Positions 7,113-15,238 of a stretch of 30,389 nt of DNA are shown in pieces. This DNA is from a virus. The notes beneath the pieces are model-generated. The model made no database searches. It was not told the DNA's origin and worked only from the letters and a program-made list of their open reading frames with translations. The stretch lies in the IMG/VR virus record IMGVR_UViG_3300031825_000261, positions 1 through 30,389 of that record, one strand, 5' to 3'. How positions within the stretch are numbered: the stretch's first letter is position 1; every line of letters begins with the position of its first letter. The translations under genes were made by a program, and so were the position numbers.

Positions 7113-8426
7113 TCACATGCCAGCGCCCCAGGTGATGCCGGTACCGACGGCGACGGACTCGACATGGCGCGGGCCGAAGTCGTGCTTGGCGATCACGCGG
7201 ACCAGCGTCTGGTCACGCTGGAAGGCACTGACCCAGTTGCCCTCCCCGTCCTTGTAGGAGGCCTCCTGACTGAAGCTGATGACCAGTTGCTGCTCCTCAC
7301 CGATGTAGCAGTCGGCGAAGTTGACGAAGTAGATCTCCGACTCGTTGGCATTGGCGCCCAGGTTGGTCGGGATCTGGGTGGTAAGGGCGTAGGGGTAGCC
7401 CTTGAGCTTGCCCTGATCGATCTCCGGGTAGGCCTTGTTACCGTTGCCGTCGCGCAGCGACTGCAGCCAGCGGATGGTTCGTGGCGCCATGAGCCAGCCG
7501 CAGGCCGCCAGGTCGACGTTGGCCGTCTCGAGGCGCAGCATCAGCCCGCCGAGGAACAGGTCGAGGTCGGCCAGGGTAGTGCTGGCCGGCTGCGCCACGA
7601 CGTTGCTGGCCGGCGCCCAGTAGCGCAGGCCCTTGGGCAGGACACCAGAGCCGTCGGCCCGGATGAAGTGCAGGTCCTCGGAAAGCCCCATACTGACGGT
7701 CAGATCGTTAGCTACCTGCTGATCGATCAGCGGGTTGACGCCGGAGAACGCCAACAGATCGTTGGAGATCGGCACGATGGCAGATGCCTTCTTAGCCGAT
7801 AGCTTGAGGTCGTCGAAGGTCATTCCGGTCGTCGGGATATCGGTCTCGGTACCGATGTAGCCGACACTGGTATTTCCGGTGATACGCGATAGGGTCATAT
7901 TGCCGTTGTTCAGCGGCAGTCTAACGGCGCCCATGCGACGGATCACCGACTTCGGCCGCAGGGCCTCGATGACTTCGGTGGCGAAGTTTTCCGGGACTAG
8001 TACGCCGCCGGCGCCCGGGGTCACGGTGGAAAGGGCCATGGCGATATCGGTCGGGTACCCCCCTTGGGACGCCATTTGCGCGGCTTGCAACTGGTTGCCC
8101 TGAGCTGCGGCCAGCAGACGCACCATCTGGGCCATCGAGGCGCCGGCGATCGGCTTCGGCGCATAGGGGCCTTCGACACGGCCAGCTGGCGGGCCAGTGA
8201 TGCCCCGGGCGCTTTCGGCGACCGGTACGGCGGCGGCCGCCGCGGTGCGCTCGGCGATCTCGGCACGGCTGATCTTGTCGGTCAGGGCGTTGATCTGGGA
8301 TTCCAGCGCGGTGAACTGGGCGAGCTGCTCGGCCGACAGCGTCTCGCCGCCCGCCTCGAGCTTGGCCAGGGCCTGCAGCTCGTCGTTGAGCTTGGCGCGT
8401 TCGCTACGCAGTTGAAGTACAGACAT
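7113..8426 (-). CDS. Major capsid protein, HK97 fold
   Basis: A 437-aa protein from ATG 8426, which has AGGAGG 4 nt upstream; an upstream extension crosses a terminator and is rejected. The first ~100 residues are a coiled-coil delta domain (MSVLQLRSERAKLNDELQAL...), normally cut off during head maturation. From about residue 150 the HK97 capsid fold is clear: GGVLVPENFATEVIEALRPKSVIRRMGA, the E-loop region with YIGTETDIPTTGMTFDDLKLSAKKASAIVPISNDLL, and the C-terminal QTLVRVIAKHDFGPRHVESVAV. The S49 protease upstream would remove the delta domain. Confidence 0.95.
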   Translation of the reverse strand: MSVLQLRSERAKLNDELQALAKLEAGGETLSAEQLAQFTALESQINALTDKISRAEIAERTAAAAAVPVAESARGITGPPAGRVEGPYAPKPIAGASMAQMVRLLAAAQGNQLQAAQMASQGGYPTDIAMALSTVTPGAGGVLVPENFATEVIEALRPKSVIRRMGAVRLPLNNGNMTLSRITGNTSVGYIGTETDIPTTGMTFDDLKLSAKKASAIVPISNDLLAFSGVNPLIDQQVANDLTVSMGLSEDLHFIRADGSGVLPKGLRYWAPASNVVAQPASTTLADLDLFLGGLMLRLETANVDLAACGWLMAPRTIRWLQSLRDGNGNKAYPEIDQGKLKGYPYALTTQIPTNLGANANESEIYFVNFADCYIGEEQQLVISFSQEASYKDGEGNWVSAFQRDQTLVRVIAKHDFGPRHVESVAVGTGITWGAGM

Positions 8427-8442
8427 GGTGCCTCCTGGGCAT

Positions 8443-8464
8443 AAAAAAACCCGCACAGGGCGGG
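8443..8464 (-). terminator. Terminator-like hairpin upstream of the capsid gene
   Basis: On the minus strand CCCGC - CCTGT - GCGGG is a 5-bp stem followed by TTTTTTT. It lies in the 61-nt gap between protease and capsid genes. Placed inside the late operon it can only attenuate, or must be overridden by antitermination. The layout resembles the hairpins at 3101-3122 and 14134-14156. Confidence 0.6.
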
Positions 8465-8487
8465 CGGGTGAACTGCCGCGAACGCGG

Positions 8488-9432
8488 TCAGAGTCGGGAC
8501 TGGATGTTCATGGCCGCGGCGCGCACGCTGACGCGCCCGGATTGGCGGTTGGCGCGGCTCATGGAGACCGCACGGGAGAGGCTGTCCACCGCATCCTGCG
8601 GGCTCTGCAGGCGGTCGGCCAACCCCGCGGCGATGCCGGCCTGGCCTCGGTAGAGTGCGGCCTGGGTGGCGATCACCTGCTCGACCGACAGGCCGCGGTA
8701 GTCGGCCACGGCATTAACGAACAGCTGGTAGTTCTCCTGCACCAGGGCCTGCAGCACCTGCAGCGACTGGTCGCTGAGCGGCTCGTGCGGGTTGAGGTCG
8801 TTTTTGTGGTCGCCGGCGAACACGGTGGTGACCTTCACCCCCATGTTGGCTTCCATCTGGGAGCGGTCCATGTGGCTGGCGATGACGCCGATGGAGCCGA
8901 CGCCGCTGGTCTGGCTGACTACCAGTTCGCTGCAGGCGCTGCCGATCAGATAGCCGCCGCTGTAGGCCATGTAGTTGACGATGCCGGTGATCGGCTTCTG
9001 CTGGCTCATGGCGCGGATATCGGCGGCCAGCTCGAAGGCGCCGACGGCCGCGCCGCCGGGGCTGTCGATGTCCAGCACGATGTGCTCGACCAGCGGATCG
9101 GCGACGGCGGCCCGGAGCTGCTGCCGAAGGTCCTCGTAACTGGTCATGGTTTCGCAGGCGTTGATATGGCTGCCTCGGCTGACCAGCACACCATGCACGG
9201 GTACCACCTCGATCCCGGTCTGGGCGACGGCATTGCGCCGTTGGCTGTCAGCGACCGCCAGGCGCTCGGTATAGTCGTCGTCCTCCATTAGCCGGGCGGC
9301 GCCCGCCCCGATGTTGACGATATTCAGGTTCATCGCCCGGTTGGCCCAACGGACGCCCAGGTCGAGCATGTCGGGCGCGACCAGCAGCGGCTGGTTGAAC
9401 AGCAGGCTGGACGCTCGCAGGTATTGTCTCAT
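8488..9432 (-). CDS. S49 (SppA/ClpP-like) head maturation protease
   Basis: A 314-aa serine protease of peptidase family S49. The catalytic Ser is Ser158 in NYMAYSGGYLIGSACSE and the general base Lys is Lys210 in FAGDHKNDLNP, the Ser-Lys dyad of the family. IVLDIDSPGGAAVGAFELA (about residues 118-136) forms the oxyanion-hole region. The C-terminus ends in a region that may act as scaffold. In HK97-type phages this enzyme cuts the N-terminal delta domain of the capsid protein inside the prohead; its place between portal and capsid genes is normal. The ATG overlaps the portal stop by 4 nt. Confidence 0.92.
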   Translation of the reverse strand: MRQYLRASSLLFNQPLLVAPDMLDLGVRWANRAMNLNIVNIGAGAARLMEDDDYTERLAVADSQRRNAVAQTGIEVVPVHGVLVSRGSHINACETMTSYEDLRQQLRAAVADPLVEHIVLDIDSPGGAAVGAFELAADIRAMSQQKPITGIVNYMAYSGGYLIGSACSELVVSQTSGVGSIGVIASHMDRSQMEANMGVKVTTVFAGDHKNDLNPHEPLSDQSLQVLQALVQENYQLFVNAVADYRGLSVEQVIATQAALYRGQAGIAAGLADRLQSPQDAVDSLSRAVSMSRANRQSGRVSVRAAAMNIQSRL

Positions 9433-10700
9433 TGCGACAAGATCCTCTCGATTTCACGCTGCTGCAGCTCAAGCTGCGCCCGCGTATTGGGGTTGGTCAG
9501 ATCGGGGGCACCCTTGCCGGCATCGATCATGTTCAGCGGCTGCAGGTAGATGTCGCCGCCCGGTACCGGCGGCATGTTCTCCAGCCGGCGGATGTCGTTG
9601 ACGCTCAGCCAGCCCCACTGGCGGCCGATGGCGTAGGCCTCGTAGCGGCTCTTCTGGTCGCCGCGCAGCAGGCCGGACAGGTTGAACTCGATGAAGTAGT
9701 CGCGGCGGTCCTGCGGCAGCAGAAAATCGCGCATCATCGATTGCTCATGGCGCTTGAGCCAGGGCAGCAGGCCGAACACCACGAACTGGATCAGCAATTG
9801 CTCGGTGGTGTTGTAGTTGGCCTGGTCCAGGTCGTTGACCATAGGCAGCGGGATCTTGTAGATCCGCGCCACGTCGGCGCCGCTGAGCTTGAGGATGTTG
9901 ACGATGTCGGCATCCACGTTGCTCATGGAGATGGGCTTAAAGGTCATGCCCTCCTGCAGCATCGCCACCTTCTTGGCGTTGTCCATGCCGCTGTACTTGC
10001 TGCCCCACTGGTCGAGGATGCGGTCGATCGTGACCTGGTCCTTGATCGGCGCCGCCTCGCGCGGGCGCTCGATCACGCCGGAAACGGTCGCGCCGTTGGC
10101 GAACGACTTGCCGGTGTACTGCCGCACCGCCTGGGCCAGGCCGACCGCTTCGGCATGCAGCTCGATGGGAGACAGGCCGGCATAATGGTTGGCGGTATGC
10201 CAGCGGACGTGGTGCACCATGCGCATGGGCAGGCGCTCGGCAGCGCTGCTGACCTGGTAGTACGGCAGCAGGTCGGGCCCTTTGTAGACCTGCACCTTGT
10301 CGTTGAGCAGTGGCCAAAGGGCGATGACATTGCCGTCGGCACGCCGCTCGATGAGGCTGTAGGCGTTGCCGCGCAGCCCCAGCGCCATCTGACCACACTC
10401 GCGCAGCTCATAGGGCGTCTGGAAACCGTTGGGCTGGTAGCGCAGCACGTCGTACAGCGGATGGTTGATGGCCGCTTCGCGCTGGCCTTTGTCCTGGCGG
10501 CGGTAAAGCTCCAGCGGCAGCTGGGCGACACTCTCGGCCAGCAGGGTGACGCAGTTCTGCAGGATCGGCAGGCCCAGGGCGGTTTCCGGAGTGACCCGCA
10601 CGCCGGCGCTATTGCGGCCGCTGCCGATCAGGCCGCGCCAGAAGCCGGTGGTGCCGGCGCTCACGTTACCCTGCCCGCCGAGTAGGCTGGAGAAGAACAT
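9429..10700 (-). CDS. Portal protein, HK97 family
   Basis: About 423 aa from ATG 10700, chosen because AGGAGG lies 6 nt upstream (a TTG two codons earlier is less likely). It carries the HK97 portal pattern: a start of VTPETALGLPILQNCVTLLAESVAQLPLELYRR, HPLYDVLRYQPNGFQTPYELRE, GLRGNAYSLIERR, GLSPIELHAEAVGLA, IYKIPLPMVNDLDQANYNTTEQL, and RRLENMPPVPGGDIY near the C-terminus. Twelve copies form the DNA gate at one capsid vertex and dock the terminase. It lies after the large terminase and a small membrane protein gene. Confidence 0.95.
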   Translation of the reverse strand: MFFSSLLGGQGNVSAGTTGFWRGLIGSGRNSAGVRVTPETALGLPILQNCVTLLAESVAQLPLELYRRQDKGQREAAINHPLYDVLRYQPNGFQTPYELRECGQMALGLRGNAYSLIERRADGNVIALWPLLNDKVQVYKGPDLLPYYQVSSAAERLPMRMVHHVRWHTANHYAGLSPIELHAEAVGLAQAVRQYTGKSFANGATVSGVIERPREAAPIKDQVTIDRILDQWGSKYSGMDNAKKVAMLQEGMTFKPISMSNVDADIVNILKLSGADVARIYKIPLPMVNDLDQANYNTTEQLLIQFVVFGLLPWLKRHEQSMMRDFLLPQDRRDYFIEFNLSGLLRGDQKSRYEAYAIGRQWGWLSVNDIRRLENMPPVPGGDIYLQPLNMIDAGKGAPDLTNPNTRAQLELQQREIERILSQ

Positions 10701-10702
10701 GG

Positions 10703-10882
10703 TCAACCTCCTGCGCGCTGGGCGAGCTGGGAGGCCGCTTGGTCGGCCAGGCGCGCCCAGGCGAGCAGGCCGGCGCCGGCGACGATGTAGGCGGCCGGGA
10801 CGTTAAGCTGGGCCACACCGGCGACCAGCAGGCCGAAGCCGGCGAGGCCGGTCAGCCAGGACAGCAGTTGCAGGGTCTTCAT
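10703..10882 (-). CDS. 59-aa predicted membrane protein between terminase and portal
   Basis: This short gene fills the gap between terL and portal exactly. Its ATG overlaps the terL stop as ATGA and its stop precedes the portal ATG by 2 nt, with the portal ribosome site inside its last codons. The protein starts MKTLQLLSWLTGLAGFGLLV and has two hydrophobic stretches (about residues 5-27 and 30-43), so two membrane segments or a hairpin are likely, with a polar C-terminal helix. I do not recognise a family. Tight coupling on both sides argues that it is real. Confidence 0.7.
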   Translation of the reverse strand: MKTLQLLSWLTGLAGFGLLVAGVAQLNVPAAYIVAGAGLLAWARLADQAASQLAQRAGG

Positions 10883-12696
10883 ATGCCCACGCCTTCGTCG
10901 TAAATGGAGGTACCGCCGTCACCGAGCCCACCGACGCTGATGCCGGTGGCCATGATGGCGGCGACGATGCCGTCGATGCGGCCGATGGCCTTGGCCTTGT
11001 CGACCTTGCGGTTGCCCGCCGGGTCGGAAGCGGTGATCGCGTTGCCGGCGCACCAGGTGAGCACCGGGTTGCCGTCATGGCGCAGGGTTTCGATTTCCGG
11101 GGTCTCGCTGGCCACCAGTTGGTAGTCGTCCGGGCCAAGATCGAGGGTTTCGTGCTCCGCCGGCTGGCCCAGCAGGCGCCGCTCGAACTCGTCGACGGCC
11201 GGCCCCATGTCCTTGAAGCCCTGGCCGAAGCCGACCATCTCCGGCAGGGAGATGCCGTGCTCGCTCATTAGCTCGCGCAGGTCCTCGATCCGCCAGCGGT
11301 CGTAGGCGATCTGCCGCACGTCGAAGTGATCGCAGATGGTCTGCAGCCGGCGCAGGACATGCAGCTTGCTGATCGCCCGGCCCGGGGTGGTCTCCAGATG
11401 CCGCTCCTTGATCCAGACGGCATAAGGCACCTTGTCCCGGCGCTCGCGCTCCTCAAGCTGGTGATCGGGAATCCAGAAGTACGGCAGCAGTCGCCAGTAC
11501 GGGTCGGCGGCCGTCGGGTAGAACAGCAGCACGAAGGCCGTCAGGTCGGTGGTACTGGAGAGGTCGAGCCCGGCCACCGCCGGGCGGTTGCGCAGTACCC
11601 GCATGGGTACGCGCTCGTCGGCGGCGCTCCAGATGTCCCAACTGATCCAGGGGTTGTCCGCCTGGGTCCACTGGCAGAAGTTGAGGCGGCGAATCACCGC
11701 CTCTTTCGCCGGCAGGCCGCGGGCCTCCGCCACCTGTTCGCGCAGGTACTTGCGGCCGGGGATGCCGTCGCTCTTGCCTTCGGGAATCCAGTCCAGCGAG
11801 GGGTTGGCCTTCGCCCAGCACGCCTCGTCGGTGAACGGGTCGTCGCCTTCGTCCAGGGAGCAGATGAAGGCGAACAGGGTGTCGTTGTCCTCAAGGCCTG
11901 CGCACACGCGCTTGCCGAGGTCGTGGTACTGGCCGGCGACGCTGTTCTTGTCGGAGCCGCTGTTGGTGATCATCACGATCAGCGCACGCCGGCGGTTCTT
12001 GGTGCCGGCGCGCATCATGTTCACCACGGTGGCGGTCTTGTGCTCGTGCACCTCGTCGAGCAGGCCGATGTGCGGGCGCGGGCCGGACTGGCCTTCGTCC
12101 GAGCTGATCGGCCGGAAGAAGCTGTTGGTGTTCGGGTAGAATAGGTTCCAGACTTTATCGTCTCGTCCCGACTGCAACAGCCGGGTACTCAGCGCCGGGG
12201 ACATGTCGACCATCGACACCGCATCGCGGAACAGGATCATGGCCTGGTCTTTTTTGGTCGCCGCGGCGTACACCTCGGCACGCTGTTCGCCATCGGCGAC
12301 CAGTCCGTACAGGCCGATGCCGGCGACCAGCGGCGACTTGCCGGAGCCCTTGCCGGTTTCGATGTAGGCGGTGCGGAAGCGCCGGTAGCCGTCGTCGGTG
12401 TACCAGCCAAACAGGCTGCCGACGACGAAGGCCTGCCAGGGCGCGAGGAGAAACGGCTCGCCCTCGTAGTCGCCGCCGTTGAGGCAGAGCACGTCCTCGA
12501 AGAAGCCGATGGCGCGGTCGGCGGCGGCCTGATCCCAGACCAGACCGCGCAGGGCGCCGGTCTCCCGGTCGCGTAGGTGGCGGCGGCAGGCGTTGCGCAC
12601 ATCGGGCCCGGCGACGAGCTCGCCGGCCAGTGCGGCCTGGGCGAAGGCGGTGACGCGGTCAGGAGAAGTATCGATCTGCGGCGTCTCTTGGGACAT
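10879..12696 (-). CDS. terL: Terminase large subunit
   Basis: A 605-aa packaging motor of the Terminase_1 (HK97/P27-associated) class. The N-terminal ATPase has the Walker A variant ETGKGSGKS (residues 113-121) and Walker B HIGLLDEVHEH (Asp214-Glu215), followed by the coupling motif IVMITNSGS. The C-terminal RNase H-like nuclease starts at AGLDLSSTTDLTAFVLL, where the Asp residues bind metal, with a further candidate at AYDRWRIEDL. It cuts concatemeric DNA and pumps it through the portal. It overlaps the small terminase gene by 38 nt. Length is normal. Confidence 0.95.
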   Translation of the reverse strand: MSQETPQIDTSPDRVTAFAQAALAGELVAGPDVRNACRRHLRDRETGALRGLVWDQAAADRAIGFFEDVLCLNGGDYEGEPFLLAPWQAFVVGSLFGWYTDDGYRRFRTAYIETGKGSGKSPLVAGIGLYGLVADGEQRAEVYAAATKKDQAMILFRDAVSMVDMSPALSTRLLQSGRDDKVWNLFYPNTNSFFRPISSDEGQSGPRPHIGLLDEVHEHKTATVVNMMRAGTKNRRRALIVMITNSGSDKNSVAGQYHDLGKRVCAGLEDNDTLFAFICSLDEGDDPFTDEACWAKANPSLDWIPEGKSDGIPGRKYLREQVAEARGLPAKEAVIRRLNFCQWTQADNPWISWDIWSAADERVPMRVLRNRPAVAGLDLSSTTDLTAFVLLFYPTAADPYWRLLPYFWIPDHQLEERERRDKVPYAVWIKERHLETTPGRAISKLHVLRRLQTICDHFDVRQIAYDRWRIEDLRELMSEHGISLPEMVGFGQGFKDMGPAVDEFERRLLGQPAEHETLDLGPDDYQLVASETPEIETLRHDGNPVLTWCAGNAITASDPAGNRKVDKAKAIGRIDGIVAAIMATGISVGGLGDGGTSIYDEGVGI

Positions 12697-13195
12697 TGGG
12701 GATCAACTCTCCTTGCGGCGGGGTGCTCATCGCCTTCATCGCCCGGCGAGCTACTGGTGAGAAGCCAAATAGTGCTCCAGCCTGGTTGAGATCCTTTGCT
12801 GCAGCCCTAGCCATAGTGCGCAGCGGACTCTCCTGCCGAGTCCCGTTCGGAAAGGTCTGTAACTCGCCGCCGAGACCATCCGGGGAGGCATGGTTCAGCC
12901 TGGCAATCTCCTCTTCCAACTTCAGCCAGCGCGCATACGCCATGCAGTAGGTTGCCAGGGAGGCACCATCGTTCTCGCTGATCCATCCCAGGGCCAGCAG
13001 CGCCTCAACAGCTCGATCCCACTCCTCAGATGCGACTCCTTTGAGCGCAGCAGGCTTCGGCGGTGCTTTAACTGGAATACAGGGTTCGCGTATCTGCTCA
13101 TACAATTCAGCCATGTTCAGCTTGCTCGGGTTGCCGCGCAGGACATGCACGGCAGCCGGCAGTCTTGAGCGGCCCGAGTTTCCATTACCAGCCAT
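12659..13195 (-). CDS. terS: Terminase small subunit, P27 family
   Basis: A 178-aa protein. MAGNGNSGRSRLPAAVHVLRGNPSKLN at the N-terminus is the typical P27 family opening ('..K..GNPGK'), followed by EEWDRAVEALLALGWISENDGASLATYCMAYARWLKLEEEI and SPVARRAMKAM near the C-terminus, the conserved 'FGFSP.AR' region. It recognises phage DNA and recruits the large subunit. It follows the HNH gene after a 110-nt gap that may carry the packaging site. Confidence 0.92.
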   Translation of the reverse strand: MAGNGNSGRSRLPAAVHVLRGNPSKLNMAELYEQIREPCIPVKAPPKPAALKGVASEEWDRAVEALLALGWISENDGASLATYCMAYARWLKLEEEIARLNHASPDGLGGELQTFPNGTRQESPLRTMARAAAKDLNQAGALFGFSPVARRAMKAMSTPPQGELIPNVPRDAADRYFS

Positions 13196-13340
13196 CTAAA
13201 CCTCCTGTGTCTGGTAAAACTTCGTCACTCCCCCCATAGCCCATTTTTCCCGGCGTTGCGAACAGAGGGGACAGGGCGGTCTCAGTAGCGGGAGGGCCGA
13301 AGTTTTTAACCCCCCCTGGGGGTGTTCCAGTGGTGGCGCG
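13196..13340. other. Candidate cos/packaging region
   Basis: The 110-nt gap between HNH and terS plus the end of the HNH gene. It holds the G/C-block CCCCCCTGGGGG near 13311-13322 and a purine-rich stretch around 13262-13296. In HK97-like phages with an HNH gene beside a P27 terS, cos is usually close by. I cannot identify the nicking site from sequence alone. Confidence 0.25.
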
Positions 13341-13698
13341 GATCGAGCGGGCGACCATCGGCGGCGCAGCCGGCCAGCCGGCCCGACTTCTCCAGTCGCT
13401 GCTTGGTCGAGTCGTGGCACGGCTTGCAGAGGGACTGCCAGTTGCTCCGGTCCCAGAACAGCCGCCAGGCATCGGCTATCCGCTGGGGATCGCCGCTCGC
13501 CTTCGCCTCCCCGAGCCGGGGCGCCACCTTATGGTCGACCACGAACGGCTGGAGCGGACCGGCCTTGATGCCGCACATCACACACTCGGGATGGCGCCGC
13601 AGATGATCCTCGCGCGCCAACCGCCAGCGATGGCCGTAGCCACGGTAGGCAGCAGAACCACGCCGATCACCGCGGCCAGACTCACATCCCCGTCTCAT
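13306..13698 (-). CDS. HNH endonuclease next to terminase
   Basis: A 130-aa HNH nuclease. CVMCGIKAG (Cys39/Cys42) and LCKPCHDSTKQR (Cys91/Cys94) form the zinc knuckle. The catalytic ββα motif is VVDHKVAPRLGEAK (Asp55-His56), NWQSLCKPCHD (Asn86) and His95. HNH proteins beside terminase, as HK97 gp74, stimulate cos cutting by the terminase and are needed for head morphogenesis; they are not homing enzymes. It starts at ATG 13698, overlapping the end of the holin gene. Confidence 0.88.
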   Translation of the reverse strand: MRRGCESGRGDRRGSAAYRGYGHRWRLAREDHLRRHPECVMCGIKAGPLQPFVVDHKVAPRLGEAKASGDPQRIADAWRLFWDRSNWQSLCKPCHDSTKQRLEKSGRLAGCAADGRPLDPRHHWNTPRGG

Positions 13699-14065
13699 CC
13701 CGGAACTCCTTGACCATCTCCGGCAGCGGTACCGACCGGCGCGCCTCGCTCCAGTTGAACCAGGCCCGCACGATCACCCAGGCCGGCAACCCGCAGGCGA
13801 AGATGATTCCTCCGACGGCCACCATGCCGATGTCGTCCAGTACCCAGCTGGTCAGATCGAACCAGCGCACCACCCCGGCACCGCCGCAGATGCTGGAGAC
13901 GATCGTGCAGATCATCGCCACGATGAACTCGCGCGTCGTGCGCGGGGTCGTCATCGCCATCACGACGAACGCCACCACGGCGGAACCGATAGCGGCGAGG
14001 ACGCCGAGCTTGTACAAGGCGATACCGCCAGCAGCGGTCGAGGCGGGTTCAGTCATTGTCTGCAT
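13682..14065 (-). CDS. Three-TM holin candidate
   Basis: A 127-aa membrane protein from ATG 14065 (MQTMTEP) behind GAGAGGG, with a second start three codons on (ATG 14056). Three hydrophobic segments are visible at about residues 15-38 (LYKLGVLAAIGSAVVAFVVMAM), 47-67 and 79-100, with a charged C-terminus, which is the shape of class I holins. A short dual start is also known from lambda S holin/antiholin. It is the first gene of the late block. No endolysin or spanin gene is visible beside it, so the call rests on topology and position. It could also be an uncharacterised inner membrane protein. Confidence 0.6.
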   Translation of the reverse strand: MQTMTEPASTAAGGIALYKLGVLAAIGSAVVAFVVMAMTTPRTTREFIVAMICTIVSSICGGAGVVRWFDLTSWVLDDIGMVAVGGIIFACGLPAWVIVRAWFNWSEARRSVPLPEMVKEFRDETGM

Positions 14066-14133
14066 GCTCGATAGCCCTCTCGGGCGAATAGCCGGCCCGC
14101 GCCCCATCATCGCCGGGGGCAGGACCGCAGGAA

Positions 14134-14156
14134 TAAAAAGGCCCGCACGCGGCGGG
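14134..14156 (-). terminator. Terminator-like hairpin before the late block
   Basis: On the minus strand CCCGC - CGCGT - GCGGG, 5-bp stem, is followed by CC and TTTTT. It lies 70 nt upstream of the holin start. If real, late transcription starting further upstream must read through it, as in Q-type antitermination. Confidence 0.5.
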
Positions 14157-14220
14157 TAACGGCTCCACTTCGAAAGCGGCGGAGAATCAGCCAAGCCAAT
14201 CGCTCAGCCTCCAGAAAGGG

Positions 14221-14244
14221 CAACGCCCGCAAGAGCGGGCGTTG
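14221..14244. other. Strong 10-bp stem-loop
   Basis: CAACGCCCGC - AAGA - GCGGGCGTTG is a perfect 10-bp stem with a 4-nt loop. There is no T-run on the plus side; on the minus side the sequence CCCTTTCT follows. It is part of the 383-nt gene-free stretch 14066-14448 between the regulator and the late block. Confidence 0.6.
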
Positions 14245-14389
14245 GGGTGACCGGCAGGGGACCCGGTCGGCCTGACACAGCAGGAACAGGCTCGGTTCGG
14301 CTACGCTCTGCAGATGCAGAACTAACCAGATAGCGACTTTGTACCCCCGAAGTGCCATGCCGAAAAGGGGCCATTTTCGACACTCTCCA

Positions 14390-14427
14390 ATCCTGCGCTA
14401 ATCCTCCCCTTATCCTGTCTCTATCCT
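14390..14427 (-). repeat. Four AGGAT repeats with an exact 11-bp period
   Basis: ATCCT (AGGAT on the minus strand) starts at 14390, 14401, 14412 and 14423, four direct copies at exactly 11-bp spacing, so all face one side of the helix. They lie directly after the stop of the putative late regulator and about 330 nt before the holin. A nearby stem CGAAAA/TTTTCG (14361-14379) follows in the transcript direction. A protein binding array for late gene control is the likely reading. Confidence 0.55.
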
Positions 14428-14448
14428 AGAAACCGCCACGACGAACGG

Positions 14449-14916
14449 TCACGCCGCCCGCTGCTGCTTCCGCAGGACCAGCTCGGCCTGGACCAGCTCA
14501 TGCAGCCGATGCACCCGATTCTGATAGGTCCTGGCACTGCCGATCTTCAACCGCCGGCACTGCTGCTCCACCGTCGGCATCGGCTCGGTCAGGTAGCGCA
14601 CCCGGGCCAGCTTCACCAACTGGGTGTTCAGGCAGAACGGCGGCGTGGTGGAGTGCCCCACCTTACGCCAGGCCGTGGCCAGCTTCTCGTCCTCCGCCAT
14701 CCCGCGGCGCTTGATCGCCGCCAGGGCGGCGTCCACCTCCTCCGCCGCCATGTCACTGCCGCCGCCCAGGCCGACTGTTCCACGCCGCCCGGTCTGGATG
14801 ATCAGCCCGCCATGCTCCATAGCGGCTGCCAGAGGGGAGCGGTACCCGCCCGTATGCAGACCACCGCGCACGCACTCCGCCCAGTGCTGCAGCAAACTCT
14901 CCATCGCCTCGATCAT
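14449..14916 (-). CDS. Candidate late-gene regulator (Q/RinA-like position)
   Basis: About 155 aa from ATG 14916 (MIEAMESLLQHWAE) behind GGGGGTGG; a GTG nine codons upstream is possible. The N-terminal half is helical with GGLHTGGYRSPLAAAMEHG. The C-terminal part LARVRYLTEPMPTVEQQCRRLKIGSARTYQNRVHRLHELVQAELV looks like a helix-turn-helix of sigma-region-4 type, as found in late transcription regulators of siphophages. It is the last gene of the lytic early operon and directly precedes the late block, which is where antiterminator Q or RinA/ArpU-like activators sit. The family was not identified with certainty. Confidence 0.6.
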   Translation of the reverse strand: MIEAMESLLQHWAECVRGGLHTGGYRSPLAAAMEHGGLIIQTGRRGTVGLGGGSDMAAEEVDAALAAIKRRGMAEDEKLATAWRKVGHSTTPPFCLNTQLVKLARVRYLTEPMPTVEQQCRRLKIGSARTYQNRVHRLHELVQAELVLRKQQRAA

Positions 14917-14935
14917 TTCCACCCCCAAACCGCAA

Positions 14936-15225
14936 CCCGACACAAAAACCCGCTACCCGACACAAACCCAACACACCTAGAAGCCTTTAAATTCAATGCA
15001 TTGCTTAATGCTTCGTTGGGTGTGTTGGGTGTGTTGGGTTTTTCAGTGCTCGCGTAGGAATATTTAAAACTCCTGCCTATCTGCTGAAAATCAAACCTAT
15101 GCACGCGTGCGCGCACGTAAACCCAACACACCCGACACAACTCCATAAAACCAGCGCCAAACAAGGGCTCCAGCTGTGTGAGGTTGCCAAAACCAACCCG
15201 ACACGAACCCAACACACCCAACACA
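14936..15225. repeat. Iteron-like cluster, ten copies of CCCRACACA, possible origin
   Basis: The 322-nt gene-free stretch 14917-15238 contains ten copies of the 9-mer CCC[A/G]ACAC[A/G]. Plus-strand starts: 14936, 14956, 14967, 15122, 15131, 15197, 15208, 15217. Two inverted copies (TGTGTTGGG) are at 15021 and 15030. Several are in tandem at a 9-bp period. Between the groups are AT-rich stretches (about 14980-15014 and 15058-15072). The block lies directly downstream of the primase and helicase genes, which fits an iteron-type replication origin, or an array for an operon regulator. Confidence 0.6.
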
Positions 15226-15238
15226 CATTCGGCCGTTC

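Noticed and set aside
14107-14358. 83-aa minus-strand frame in the gap before the holin
   Set aside because: It crosses two strong hairpins, lacks a ribosome site and has no recognisable domain.
14936-15225. Repeats as a CRISPR array
   Set aside because: Units are 9 bp, in both directions, with irregular spacing and no uniform spacers.
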